Positions 44,203-56,617 of a stretch of DNA of 64,000 nucleotides are shown piece by piece. Below the pieces are notes generated by a model. That model saw nothing but the letters and a program-made list of their open reading frames with translations. It did no database searches and was not told the DNA's origin. Positions within the stretch are counted from its first letter, which is position 1. Every line of letters begins with the position of its first letter. Origin of the DNA: Liolophura sinensis (lineage: Eukaryota; Mollusca; Polyplacophora; Chitonida; Chitonidae); contig NC_088301.1 in the NCBI RefSeq assembly GCF_032854445.1, positions 45,441,116 through 45,505,115 of the forward strand, read 5' to 3'. A program made the position numbers and the translations under genes.

Positions 44203-47200
44203 GTGAGATATTTTGTAAATTACGTTATAAATTATAAGTATCCTAAACATTAAGGTAGGCTGTGCAATACTAAAACGGCCAAACATCAAATAGTTTATTA
44301 AGATGAGCCATACAGACTGAGATTTTCTCACCTTTTATGCATAAGAGGAGAAACAGACGTCATCTATATACCCTCTTGATATTGTCAGAATTGTCGAGTT
44401 TATTGCTGCATTGTACATGTATATAAACGCACAAGAACAGATGTTGACCCTTTACTGCATGTTTGCTGTTAAGAAATATAGCAGCTGTAATTAAGATGTA
44501 TCAGGTCAACCATAGTAGTAGACTGCTCAATGCCCGCTGTGTTATCTTGAAATAGCTTGCAGAGAGATACTGACATAGATGTAATTATTCGCTGACCGAA
44601 CAGAACTGTTGATCTATTATATAGTGTATTCCTAAAGCCCAGTAAGAAAGCATGAGTATCACCGTGTGTATCTTGACTGCATGGGCTTCGTTACTGTGTT
44701 GAATATCTTATCTTGCTGTATCTTTCATTACATCAGCATGATGGCATGTATACTTTTGACTACTTAGCTGACATAGTGAATCAAAAATCGGCAAATAAGC
44801 CAAACCATTCTCTGATCATTGTCACGTTTGGAATGTATATATTTGGCAATGTAATGTAATGCAGTTTTTGAAGGTGAGTCAGATGTTTTTGTTTTATTTC
44901 GTTCATCACACGGTTCCCAGTCTCCATTATATCACAAATATATTGACGTATGGGGTGAAGTCATTTATGCAGATAGAAATTGCCTGATTAGAGACCTTGT
45001 GTATTTTTATGAAAGAAAAAAAAATCAAGGGCATGCTAACTTGATTGATTTGATGATATCTCGAAAATTTGCTTTACCCTAAACCATCATATGCTATATC
45101 CTAATCTGCACTAAGGATTTATCATTCATTAAGCAATCGCGTACGTGACTCTGCACTGATAAATTTTATTAACTCATGAAAAAAGAGCTCCAGTACAGGC
45201 CTTCGAATTTCTCCGGTAAATGTATATCTTTTAGCACGGATCTAGCTGATATTCAAACCGAGGTGTCTCCAGGTTTTTGCGCCTCACAAAGATGTATATT
45301 TATATATCATTTCCGGTATTGACATGCAATCCAGATGTTATAGATGACATAAGCTGATCTGGCATGAACACAGCAATGTGATCAGATCTGACATAGGATT
45401 TACGCCACATGCAGTATACGACATGTGAACCATGTAGGGACGATACGTTATTTTAAACATGCGTGGCTTCCAGAAATTAGAAGAAATCTTGAGTTATCAA
45501 AATGTATTGGCTGTTTAATGTCAGGTTGTTACCACACACAGATGCACGAAACAAAAGTAAAAAAAGAAAAGAAAAAAAAAACGTTTTCTTTATATGCACA
45601 CGTGCAATTTACACAAGATGCACCTGTCTGTTCTGAATGCATTACTGTATATAATTATCGTCTAAGGCACCAAATTTAAGACGAAAACAGGCATAGTATA
45701 GTACCATATATGATGAGCAGAATTCTAAAAACGCTGTAGCTACACGTTCTATTAATATACACACGTCAAGTACAACTAAAGCAGCCACTCACGTGACTTC
45801 TGTCACATCGTAGTGTGACCAGTAATTCGATTTGGCAATCATGATATGGTTGCTTCAATTTGCATGACTCCGTCCAAATTTCTGACTTTATCTATATCTA
45901 TTTTCTCACTTCTTTGGACGTTTGTGTTGAACGTTGTTTTGGAAATTAATGCTGTAATTATTGTCCAGGAACGCCCATGATGTTAACTATCTTAAATAAA
46001 CGACGCCTAGATTTCAAGACCACATTAGGTTTTTCCCTCCGATGCCTCTCCAGTATTTCCGTATTTATGTCATAAGAAGAATAGCACACACCACTGAACA
46101 GCACTGTACGAAAACCACATCGCATGCTAAGTGCGCTAATGGCTTATGCGACAACAACAAGTATATGTGATGAACTATTAACTGAATGCCGAGTATTACG
46201 TATAGACACCATGCGCAAATATTATCAATACCTCTCTCATGTCATGGCAAGAGTGCTTAACACTACAGTGCACAAGTTGCAATTAGTTCGTATAAAGCGC
46301 ATTTAAAATGGTGACTGGCGTCTTGGCTATGTGTTTCCATTGGAGTTCTGCCACCGGTATAAAAAGTAGAATTCCATTTCAAAACCATAATTCTAGGCCA
46401 GTGACGTCTAATAAATTGCATCGTTTACCAGTTCTGCTGAAGTCATATAGTACTATAATGGAGTGTAGGCCTATAAGTTTTTATTATCTATGCACTTTAA
46501 ACATTTACAAAGATACACTTACCAAGAGAAATTGAAAAAATACCGGATTTTCCCGGATACGTGTGATCATCTACCAAATATAATGTAGTTGTTGTTGCTA
46601 TGGTTTTACTCTCTATCTTAATTGTAGTCTGTTACATTGCTGATATTTTTTCCATGGCGTTTCCTGCAGCATATATTGTACAATAAACCTGTTGCGGTAT
46701 CTACAATCCCAGGCTATCCCACGGCTAGTCATCCACACCGGATGGTGTTCCCATATCGCGTTCCTCGATCTGTTCAATCCGCATAATTTCTGCATGAGGC
46801 AAATTAGTATTTGGATGTAGCTCAAACCGGCATGCCTAAACCGCTGAAGCACTTGCGAAACGCGACAACTGACAGTTTCCAGCTACATAAATGTAATCCA
46901 TGGGGTAATTATACACTGAAAATGAGTGTTCCGTTTGAGTGACTGAATGCAAACACTCTGGGCTATATATACAGTAGTTGAATTGCAATTATTTATCAAC
47001 TTGAAATGGACATGTGAAGCAACTGTCCTAAAGTTTCTTTCCTGCCTTTAACGTTACTCCGAAGTGGTAACATATCTTTTCTGAGTTTTGACGTTTCGGC
47101 GTCAGAGTGCTTTCCCTTTCTTGAGTTTGACGATGCAACGTCAGACTGATGTTCTTTCCTTGAGTTGTGTGACATTACGGCGTCGGAGTGACATAATCCT

Positions 47201-49024
47201 TACGATTTTGACATAATCCTTGAATAATACGCATGTCTGTTTCGGCCTTTACTGAGTTTATTCATGGATATAAATGTTATATTTGCGACTGATACGCGCA
47301 CGTAGTTCCCATCATAATCCATGTCAGACTTTACAGGCGATAGTATTTAACGCTTATTTATCGCCTAAGGCCATACGGTGGATTGGTATTCGAAGGCAAA
47401 AAATCTTAACCACGCCTATCACGACCTGGTCCACAAAAAATGGATTTGGAAATAATTCATAAAATAATTTTATGCAGATTTAAATAAAAAATTACATGTA
47501 GATTGGACTGCGTACATTTTATAGAAGATCTGCTAGATTATCAACACATCTGTTACTGGCACAGTAGGAACAATCAATAGGAAATGACATTTTTGCTGCT
47601 TTCTGATGTTAGATAAAGACTTAATTGTAAATTTGTAAAAGATTGCACGTAAAAGGTTTTAACAAAGTCGAGCCGCATTATATTTAGTTATATTCATATA
47701 TATTCTGAGTGATACGATGGTGGCTATAGAGCAAATCTGTTCTTGGATCCATGCAAGTATTCAGAGCTAACTCGGCTATACACGTACATGCCAATGTACC
47801 CCTCTCCCATTGGTGTATAAATATGACTGGAATACATTAATAAACACAAGGAATAATCTTGCTAACTTAGTTTTTATGGCGAATTATAAATGTATTGCAG
47901 TTAAACAATAATGTTAAATCTTCGGCAAACAACTAATGTACCGGTAGTTTACACACATTTGTACATTTTAACACTTCCAAAAGAACGTGCTTATGGACAA
48001 AATGGACTTACAACTATACTTCCACGTGTTTCTGAAATATTTGCTGATGTAACCACATATATATGTGTGACAACAATGGAACACGTTCGTGCATCGTAAA
48101 CGCGGTCTCTTTGATCTCAGCCTGTTTAAGCTCACTAAATCTGATCCACGGCGCACATGACCGAACAGTTTACAAAAGACACGATGTAGCCTTAACCGGC
48201 TCTGAGACGTATGCAAAGGGCAGACAGATAAACTTTAAAATAAACCTTGAGTGCAACTTATATATATACTGATGCTAAAAGCGAGCAACCTTTTAACAAA
48301 CCTGATGACCATAATAGTTCTCGATACAGATTTTAGGGTTACAGTGCCATTTGCTTCAGCTGAATGAAGTCACGTGAGAGATCTACATATAAATACAGAT
48401 TTCGTATAAAGACATTTGCTTGGGCAATATTATTCCTGTGCACACTCAGCATTTACACGTGCACACACATAAATTCCCTCCACGGATTAGTATAGCAAAT
48501 ACAGACTGGTATTAATTTTAGAAAACAGTATTTGAACAACGCTGTTCTTTGCCCTCGTGGCTAATGCAGTCTGTATTAAATAAGGCCACGAATATTTGTT
48601 TTGCATTGTCCGATTATCTCTAAATATGATAAGCTGCACTGCTTCGTCTGTCATTATGCTTTAACAAAGCTAAATATGAACGAACTCGACAATTTGCTAA
48701 TTAGTAGCATTCAAAATATCTTGCTACGGCTTTTATCTCAACAATGAATAAATTAACACGACCGCGTTTATTTTGAACTCCTCAGTGACATGACCATTTG
48801 GGCCGTAATGGCCTGGCAAAGGCTAACAATCCTTCGTTTGTTACTTTTACTAAATCGTGCAGAATGTGGTATAGGTTGTAATATACAGCGCTGCGGAACA
48901 CCATTGTATTGGTTCAAAATAACCTTATCTGGCACCATCTGGATTACTGTGTGGTGAAACAAACCACGTGGGAGGGCCATGCATAAACATGCATGTGGTT
49001 TTAGGCGCGGCTACAGCATTTCTT
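44203..49024. other. Long stretch with no supported gene (possible large intron)
   Basis: If the 44109 exon is real, this is its first intron. No exon with good borders was found on either strand. A degenerate 45-50 bp repeat (TTGAC...GGCGTC(A/G)GAGTG) lies at about 47080-47215. Confidence 0.3.
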
Positions 49025-49044
49025 TCTCTCTCTCTCTCTCTATA
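49025..49044. repeat. (CT)n microsatellite
   Basis: An uninterrupted CT tract of about ten units, followed by TATATATA. Confidence 0.8.
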
Positions 49045-49314
49045 TATAAAAATGTTCGTGTTAAGGAGCATATGTGTTACTCAAGGACAACATTTTCGTG
49101 ACAATACATGTGAGAAATAAATGTTTTTTTCAGTGAGGTATAAGAGATTTATAAAATCACGCGGCATCCGTTTTATAACGTCACCGCAACAGCGATAAAA
49201 GTCTTTAGAATTGTCATGTTTCTTTCCCTGTTGACCAGAGCACTGGCATACATAACGATAATCACTGAACAAATCAATATAAATTCTTACTATGCACTTC
49301 GAGTTATTCCTTTA

Positions 49315-49555
49315 TTGAATATCCACTCAAAAAATTAACCTTTTATTTTAAACAGAAAGTCTGTTATTTGAGTGATATTAGAATGTTTCTGTTATTAAAC
49401 TGTCGTATTCAACATAATATCCTGTTAATGCCACAGAATATTTATGTTGGATTAGCAGAATATATGTGTTATATTTAACAGAATAATATGCTGCAATAGC
49501 AGAATGCATTCTAGCATCACTCAAACAACAGACTTCTTTTTTAGTGTATTCAAAT
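49315..49555. mobile_element. Fold-back / MITE-like element with long inverted arms
   Basis: The left arm has CACTCAAAAAATTAAC, then GTCTGTTATTTGAGTGATAT and TAGAATG. The reverse complement of the right arm reads CACTAAAAAAG, AAGTCTGTTGTTTGAGTGAT and TAGAATG. The arms align for about 45-50 bases, with a ~22-bp extra segment in the left one. CACT-type ends recall CACTA elements, but no clean target duplication was seen. Confidence 0.6.
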
Positions 49556-49634
49556 TTAATACAGGTTTCTTAACGTAACTGTTCTTTTGATCAGAGTTAA
49601 CAAATTGAATTGGCGAAATTGTATGTTTTTTGCG

Positions 49635-50090
49635 CTTAAAACAGAAACATAACCAATATTATGTAAACCCCAGATATTGCACTTAAAACAGAAACATAAC
49701 CAACATTATGTAAATCCCAGAGATTGCACATAAAAAAGAGGAACATAACCAACATTATGTAAACCCCAGATATTGCACATAAAAAAGAGAAACATAACCA
49801 ACATTATGTAAACCCCAGATATTGCACTTAAACCGGAAACATAACCAACATTATGTAAACCCCAGATATTGCACTTAAAAAAGAGAAACATAACTAACAT
49901 TATGTAAACCCCAGATATTGCACATAAAAAAGAGAAACATAACTAACATTATGTAAACCCCAGATATTGCACTTAAAACAGAAACATAACCAACATTGTT
50001 TAAAGCCCAGATATTGCACTTAAAACAGAAACATAACCAACATTATGTAAACTCCAGATATTGCACTTAAAGCAGAAACTTAACCACATT
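49635..50090. repeat. Tandem array, 47-49-bp unit, about nine copies
   Basis: The unit contains CAGAAACATAACCAACATTA, then TGTAAACCCCAGATATTGCA and CTTAAAA. Two subtypes alternate: one with CTTAAAACAGAAAC, the other with ATAAAAAAGAGAAAC, which is 1-2 bp longer. The frame is open on the minus strand only because the unit lacks stops there; I do not regard it as a gene. Confidence 0.85.
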
Positions 50091-51481
50091 ACTGTTAGTT
50101 CATTACAGAATGTGTATAAACATTTCTTTTTCATTGTCCAACTATAGGCTTGTCACAGTTGGTCCATAGCATACGATAAAAGACTTGCAGCACAGAGGGT
50201 AAAACAAAAGGAAACACGACAGTGTGATAACTGGCAAATGTCTCTTCACTGCAAAGTCAAGGTTTTTTGTACACAGGCTACAATTCATGACACCTGAAAA
50301 GTGTTGTTTTTTTTTTTGTTAAATATTTTATTGCTAATAAGGAGGAATTACATGAATTCTGGTGGTTAGCTGGTGTTTCGGATGAAGAACACTTCTCACA
50401 GTGTATGAAAGTCGTGTTATTGTATTATTATTAAAATCATATTGATAGTCAGTGCACAATCTTGTCCATCAAACTCCCGCGGTTTTCAATTCAGATTGCA
50501 CAGTGAAATCCACTGTCTATTTTTAATTAGGTGTAATGGATGTTGTTGACCTCAAGAGTTTATCAGTTTGCCCTAATTGCAATGTCTCATATGAAGCCTG
50601 ATACTAATGCCACTGAAATGATGGCCTGTTAGGCTATGTACCATACCATATACACTCGCGAACAACCATCTAATTTAATTTACAATCTGCAGCCATTGCC
50701 GGGAGTTTGGTGTATTTAATCATTTCAGAACATACCATTATTGATACATGTCCTTAGACACCGTGATTCTTTTGTATTACATATGTTATTGCTATCGTAA
50801 TTATCTTCAAAAATGCTTGTATCTGCATTGGGAGTTTTCCTCGTACGATTCTTGTAAAACATGTTGGCCGTCACATTTTTAACCATCTGCGCTTACTGTA
50901 CTTCAGAAGTGTAATCATGCATTTTCTAAGACAGATGTAATCTTGAAATAAGTTAAATCTTTCATATTTCTTTTATGCCATTCTCAAGAAGAAGCGGTCA
51001 GTTTTATATTGGTAGAGCAAACCGGATTACTGGGGTTAAACACTAGCTTATGTTTGGCTAATATTTAATAAAAACGTATAATGAACCATCTTAAAAGAGA
51101 ATAAATACACTCTGAATTTGTAACTCAAAACACACAGTGTATATATCAAGGAATCTGTAGTATCTGCAGGATTTATATGTAACCCAGTGATAGTTTTATA
51201 TGTTACCAGAAGATTTCCTGTAGTGGCAAGTAATAAAGCAGGCATGTTGTGAGTTCAATCAGCATGGCATTTGGTACTTCAATAATCAGGTTTAATTCGA
51301 CTACTACCAGTAGTGAAAAACTGGCAATGAGGATGCTAACGAACTACTAGGTAACAGTTTTCACAGCAAGATGGTAGTGGCCTTGTCTGATATTTCAAGT
51401 TTTTCATCCTTTGATTGTACTGGGGATGCAACCAGCATCGGTCCACGATGGAATCGGTGGAAACTTGCATTCGCGTTATAT
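50091..51481. other. No feature recognised
   Basis: AT-rich spacer between the 47-bp array and the first inverted-repeat element. No exon, RNA gene or repeat structure was evident. Confidence 0.35.
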
Positions 51482-51933
51482 GGCCACAGACCCCCATTAG
51501 TTTTCCATAAGCGACAACATTAACGTTTAGCGCTGTAGCTCAGTCCCAAACATTCCGAGGCCAATAAGCTTTGGTGCATACCTGGCCCAGCCTGTGAGAA
51601 AGAAGCTGTAAAAATCTTGACATAGGTTGACCGTCAAAATCTGGACCTTTACGTGTCGGCAGCTGGGAGGGGTGCCTAGCAACGCCAAGGGGATGTCACT
51701 CGCGGCCTCATCACCACCTGTCTCCTTGTGTCCTCTCGCCCAGAATTTCAAACTTTCACCATTAAAACTCATACCTGCCCAAAGCTTAGACAATTTCCAT
51801 CATTTTGATACCAAGAATGCACCTGTACACCAAAAACGGCAGGCTGGCAGCAAAAAAAGACTTTACACCCTAAAATACACAGAACTACAATTGTCCCTAC
51901 CGAAAAACGGAAGCTGTAATGGGGTCTGTGTCC
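51482..51933. mobile_element. 452-bp inverted-repeat element, copy 1
   Basis: It begins GGCCACAGACCCCCATTA and ends TAATGGGGTCTGTGTCC; the two ends are inverted repeats of about 17 bp. TAT flanks both sides, a possible 3-bp target duplication. About 97% identical by eye to copy 2 (54375-54827) in the same orientation. The minus strand has an 88-codon frame (MSKLWAGMSFNGESLKFWAR...) open in both copies, with only conservative changes. It contains GGTGCCTAGCAAC, an X-box-like core. The superfamily is not identified. Confidence 0.75.
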
Positions 51934-54374
51934 TATCACACCAGCCAACTTTTTTCAAAATCAATAATTTTTGCACCACATAATGCTTACTACCTCTAAA
52001 CCTCACACATAAAGTTACAGCTTGATACATGCAAAAACTTTTGAGTAGGAGGAATTTAACTTGGGGTACCCCTATCTTGGAAATGTGTCTGTTTGTCCGT
52101 CCTCAAGCACGAAGTTCAAAGCTCTGTAGTGCACATACCGTTCAAAATATCTTAACCAGGTCAAATGTTTTGGAAAGCTGGTATGTATATCTGCAAGAAA
52201 AATGAAAAAATTCCAATGACAAAGTATTTTACATTTTCCATTGACAAACATTTAGAAAATTATGGATTTTCAAGTAGATTTTCTTGTTTACAGCAGTGTT
52301 AAGAAAATACTTAAAAGCCAAAAGTGTCAAAATATATATCAAAAGACAGGTAATTTATCTGACAATTCACTTACAAAATATAGGACATACCTTTTAGCAA
52401 CTTTGTGCAAAATTTGACTTAAAGTGATACAGGTGGGTAGCAAAGCGGAGTTTCAAAATTCCAGAAAAGTACATTTTGATCGCCATCAAAGTAAACATAT
52501 GCATCCAAATTGATATAGAAATGCTCATAGGCACAGTTTCCATGGATAGGGCTAAAGAAAAGACTAGTATCCCTTTTACATAGTGATTCACATGATAAAA
52601 CCCTTTAAAAGATCACCCACTACCCCCCCCTCCCCCCCACTTTCCCGTCTCCCCCATTGCTGCTTGGTTGGCTGGCTTACCTCAACTCACAGTGCAAAAG
52701 AATCCCACCACCTGTGTTGTTGCCTCAGACTAAATTAGTACTTTCCACATAACAAACACCAAAGTGTGACACTGGCATCTACAAGAGATAAGTAGAGGGG
52801 AGAAATATGAATTTGCCACTTACAAAAATAAAGCCACACAGTACATGCACATTGGTCATTCAGACAGTCAGCAAGGCAACCCTCCCAAGACATGTTGAAG
52901 GGACCCAAGAAGAGGGGAAAAGCTATACTTTTTAACCTGTAACAACACAGAAATCCTCAAATAATCAGTGAGAAATTACATCCGTAATCAGGTTCCACAC
53001 TGGGTGTTCCTGGGTGGGCATGAGGAATGGACATTCAAACTGTCCATACATATATGAGAAACCTGTGACGTTTCCCCGGTTGGTGGGGGGGGGGGGGGGG
53101 GCTGGAGGGGTATGTGTCATGGTGTAGTACCGGACCAATGACGGGGATTCTAGGTCGGCCAAGGGAGTGGAAGACTGCATCCGAATGGTCAGGCCTTTGA
53201 GGAAGCTGAACGGCTAGCAGACCCCACTCATCTAGGTAGATCCCAGTTCAATATATGCATAAACCAGGCAAAGTTCACTGACGCCATGTTTGGGAGACAA
53301 GATCTAAAGAGGGAAACCAAGACAAAAGCTCAATAGGTATTAAACTAGGATGTGAAAGCCATATGTAGCTGTCTAATTTCTAACTTGTGTGTGAGGACAT
53401 TGGAAACATAAAAAAAATCCCAGTTTCCCAGGGAGGTGGATGCCACACTGGGCCAGATACTAAAACAAAAACTCCTTGAGATGTCGCAGGAACAGCGTAC
53501 TATGTTCTGGTGGAGAAACAGACACCTGGTGGGGCAGAGACTCATTTTCACAAGGGCAATATTCCAACAGATCACACTCACATGTATGCTAGAAACTTGA
53601 AATTGATCATTTTTGTTCCAACGCCACACATACTGTGTGAGTGCACATGTAACTTGTCAGAGGAATGAATATACACATGCAATGAAAACTACATGCCTAC
53701 AGTGGTTTATTTTTAAGTTTAAAGAGGAAAATTTACCTTGTCCACTTCAAGTCTATGCCCAAAACAGCAGACAGTGTTGCAGCAGAGATGCCTGTTTTTA
53801 ATGTTTTGTGACCTGCAAGATGATTTGAAGCACATTTACCTAGTGTGTGATGGCACACATGGGAGGAACCTGACTTGGTTTGTAAATTAAATGCACACTG
53901 GCCCTCTCTACTACTCTAGCCAAGTAAATTAATCTGCTGATGTGTTTTTATCCACCTGTGTGAGGCTGGGCCCTTATATGTGATGCAAGGCCTTATTGAC
54001 CATCCTTAATCACACCACCCTATCTATCAGCCACATACTCCAATTTCACTCGCAGCACTCAAATTTTGCTTTATTTATCAAATGTCAGCACCAAAAGAGA
54101 CATTTTAAAAACCAGGAACAATGAAACATTGTCTGTGTTTGTTCCAGTCTGTTTATATTCCTGTACTACCCTTGACCACAGAGCGTTTTAGCCGATTTTT
54201 AGACAAAATGGATATGTGGGGAAAATATAGAATTAAAAAGCTTTAAAACTGCTCAATCAAGTTCCATGTCAATGCAAACCACATCGCAGATGTACCCACC
54301 AAATATTATCAGGCTGCTGCGAAATCTGAGCACACAGTGACATATTACATGTTTTGGCACAAGTGGACAGATCA
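51934..54374. other. Spacer between the two 452-bp elements; no gene recognised
   Basis: Holds a C-rich tract (52623-52655), a G17 run (53085-53101) and otherwise low-information sequence. No conserved protein was recognised on either strand. Confidence 0.4.
53085..53101. repeat. G17 homopolymer
   Basis: Seventeen consecutive G, followed by CTGGAGGGG. A complementary C-rich tract lies about 450 bp upstream (C8 T C7 at 52623-52638). It is G-quadruplex-prone and a likely sequencing trouble spot. Confidence 0.8.
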
Positions 54375-54827
54375 GGCCACAGACCCCCATTAGTTTTCCA
54401 TAAGCGACAATGTTAACGTTTAGCGCTGTAGCTCAGTCCCAAACATTCCGAGGCCAATAAGCTTTGGTGCATACCTGGCCCAGCCTGTGAGAAAGAAGCT
54501 GTAAAAATCTTGACATAGGTTGACCATCAAAATCTGGACCTTTACATGCCGGCACCTGGGAGGGGTGCCTAGCAACGCCAAGGGGACGTCACTTGCGGCC
54601 TCATCACCACCTGTCTCCTTGTGTCCTCTCGCCCAGAATTTCAAACTTTCACCATTAAAACTCATACCTGCCCAAAGCTTAGACAATTTCCATCATTTTG
54701 ATACCAAGAATGCACCTGTACACCAAAAACGGCAGGCTGGCAGCAAAAAAAGACTTTACACCCTAAAATACACAGAACTACAATCGTCCCTACTGAAAAA
54801 CGGAAGTTGTAATGGGGGTCTGTGTCC
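54375..54827. mobile_element. 452-bp inverted-repeat element, copy 2, abutting the retroelement gag remnant
   Basis: Same termini as copy 1 (GGCCACAGACCCCCATTA ... TGTGTCC) and the same direction. No clear target duplication (ATCA on the left, ATAT on the right). The retroelement gag frame begins immediately after its right end, so the element probably interrupts or replaced the 5' part of gag. The minus-strand 88-codon frame is kept. Confidence 0.75.
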
Positions 54828-55501
54828 ATATCTAACACGCAGAGGGATAAGAGATGATGGACAGAAGCAAGCTTTGTTCTTACATACTCCAGGTATGGAT
54901 GTTCAGGATGTATTTGAAACACTGATCGACCCAGGTGTGGCGGACGGTGAAGATGTGGCGGGCGAGTACCAGAAAGCACTGCGTACACTTGATCCTCATT
55001 TCCTACCACAAGTCAATGTACCATACGAACGGCACATTTTTCGTCAAATGAAACAAAAGGATACTGAAACAGTAGACCAGTTTGTTTCCCGATTGACCCA
55101 AAAAGCAGCTAACTGTGAATTTCAGGAGTAAAATACGGGATCAGATAATTGATTATTACAGGAGCACACAACTTCGCAGAAAACTGGATTGGCACTAGCT
55201 AATGTACAGAAAATAGCAAGGGCTATGGAAGAGGTAGATCTACAGGTTGACCATGGAAAAAAGACGTGAGGGGGATGTCAACTTTGTAAAAACAAAACAA
55301 GGAAAAGGCAAGGAAACAGAAAAAAAGGGAAACTGTTTTAGATACGGGAAATATGGTCATTTTGCAAGTTCCAGCAATTGCCCAGCCCTTAGTGCAACCT
55401 GTGAAAGATGTGGTCATAAAGGCCACTATACTACACTGTGCAAAACTAAGCAACCCTCTGTTGGTAAGAACCCCCAGAAGTCAAAAGTCAAAGGTCAGTG
55501 A
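54828..55501 (+). pseudogene. gag remnant with two zinc knuckles
   Basis: The first part (54828-55128) has the capsid-type run KQALFLHTPGMDVQDVFETL and FRQMKQKDTETVDQF, then stops at 55129-55131. After a frame change, 55247-55501 carries knuckle 1, CFRYGKYGHF (second Cys replaced by Tyr), and knuckle 2, CERCGHKGHYTTLC, which is intact (55400-55441). It would bind element RNA in a working copy; here it is disrupted. Confidence 0.8.
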
Positions 55502-55539
55502 GTGAATGCCGTAGAAAGTGACGATAATTTCGCTTTCAC

Positions 55540-56050
55540 AATCAGTCATGGTCAACATTCAAGTCATATCGATGTTATCATAGGTGGTGCTGAACTCAAC
55601 ATGTTAAATTATTCATGAGCTTCTTGCATCGTAATTGATAAATCTACATGGAAAAACCTGAAATGTAAGAAGATCAAAGGTAAAGCTGGAAAGACACCAC
55701 ACAAACTCTATGGTTACGATAGTAAAAATCATCTGACAGCGTTAGGGAAATTCTACACCTCAGTAAGCATTGGCGACAACACAGAACAAGCAGAATTTGT
55801 TGTAGTCGATGGGAAAGGTTACCCTCTCTTAGGCCGGAAAACAGCTGAGCAGTTAAATGTACTCAAGCTTGGACTACAAGTTAATTCTGTTAAATCTGGG
55901 ATAGCCTCTAAATATCTGGAATGTTTTCAAGGGTTTGGAAAGCGAAAGGGATTTCAAGTCAAAATTCATGTAGACCCAGAGGTTTCCCAAGTTGCACAAC
56001 GACCTCGCCGAACACCTTACAGCTTGAGGTCAGAAGTTGAGTCTAAGCAA
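55540..56050 (+). pseudogene. Aspartic protease region remnant
   Basis: ASCIVID follows a stop in the place where the catalytic D-S/T-G triplet is expected (near 55610-55640). Downstream, GYPLLGRKTAEQL resembles the LLGR segment that closes retropepsins of this class. Catalytically dead as read. Confidence 0.65.
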
Positions 56051-56600
56051 TACTAAAGCCAAATGGCGACATAAGGTTATGCGTAGATATGAGGCAGGCT
56101 AATCAGGCAATTATACGTGAACGCTGTCCGATACCTACCGTAGACGAGGTGCTACACTCCATGAATCAAAGTCCAGTCTTCACAAAATTTGACCCTAAAT
56201 GGGGATTTCACCAAACAGAGTTCGCACAGGACTCCCGTTTCATTACAACATTTGCAACACACACAGGCCTTTACAGGTACAAACGGCTATTGTTCGGAGT
56301 TTCTTCAGCACCAGAAATGTACCAGCACATACTGCAACAGGTATTTGCTGATTGTGAAGGTGTGTGGAACCTATCAGATGATATTATCGTCCATGGAAAA
56401 ATCAAGAGGTTCACGACAGACATCTTGAGAAGACTTTAGCTCGTGTGAAAGAACTGAACTTAACATTGACTGAAGAGAAATGTGTATTTGGAATGGATAA
56501 ATTGGAATTCGTGGGACACATTCTGTCAAGTAGAGGTACTGGGATAATAGAAGAGAAGGTTAAACCTTTGCTAGAGCGACTGAGAGTACATCTGAAGTAA
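56051..56600 (+). pseudogene. Reverse transcriptase remnant
   Basis: VDMRQANQAI, IPTVDEVL, FTKFDPKWGFHQ, RLLFGVSSAPEMYQ and the active-site box LSDDIIVHG follow the Ty3/Gypsy RT order. Both Asp of the DD pair are kept. A frame change follows near an A5 run (56397-56401), and the C-terminal part continues in another frame to a stop near 56598. Confidence 0.8.
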
Positions 56601-56617
56601 GGAGTTTCCTTGGACTG

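Noticed and set aside
46613..46852. Minus-strand frame of 79 codons as an exon
   Set aside because: Locally GC-richer, but no acceptor/donor pair fits the frame and no family is recognisable.
49706..49900. Small hydrophobic protein from the 47-bp array
   Set aside because: Open only because the repeat unit lacks stops in that frame; no promoter or start context.
51482..54827. The two 452-bp copies as LTRs of one retrotransposon
   Set aside because: Ends are inverted repeats starting GGCC, not TG...CA. No gag-pol lies between the copies; the coding remnant is outside, after copy 2.
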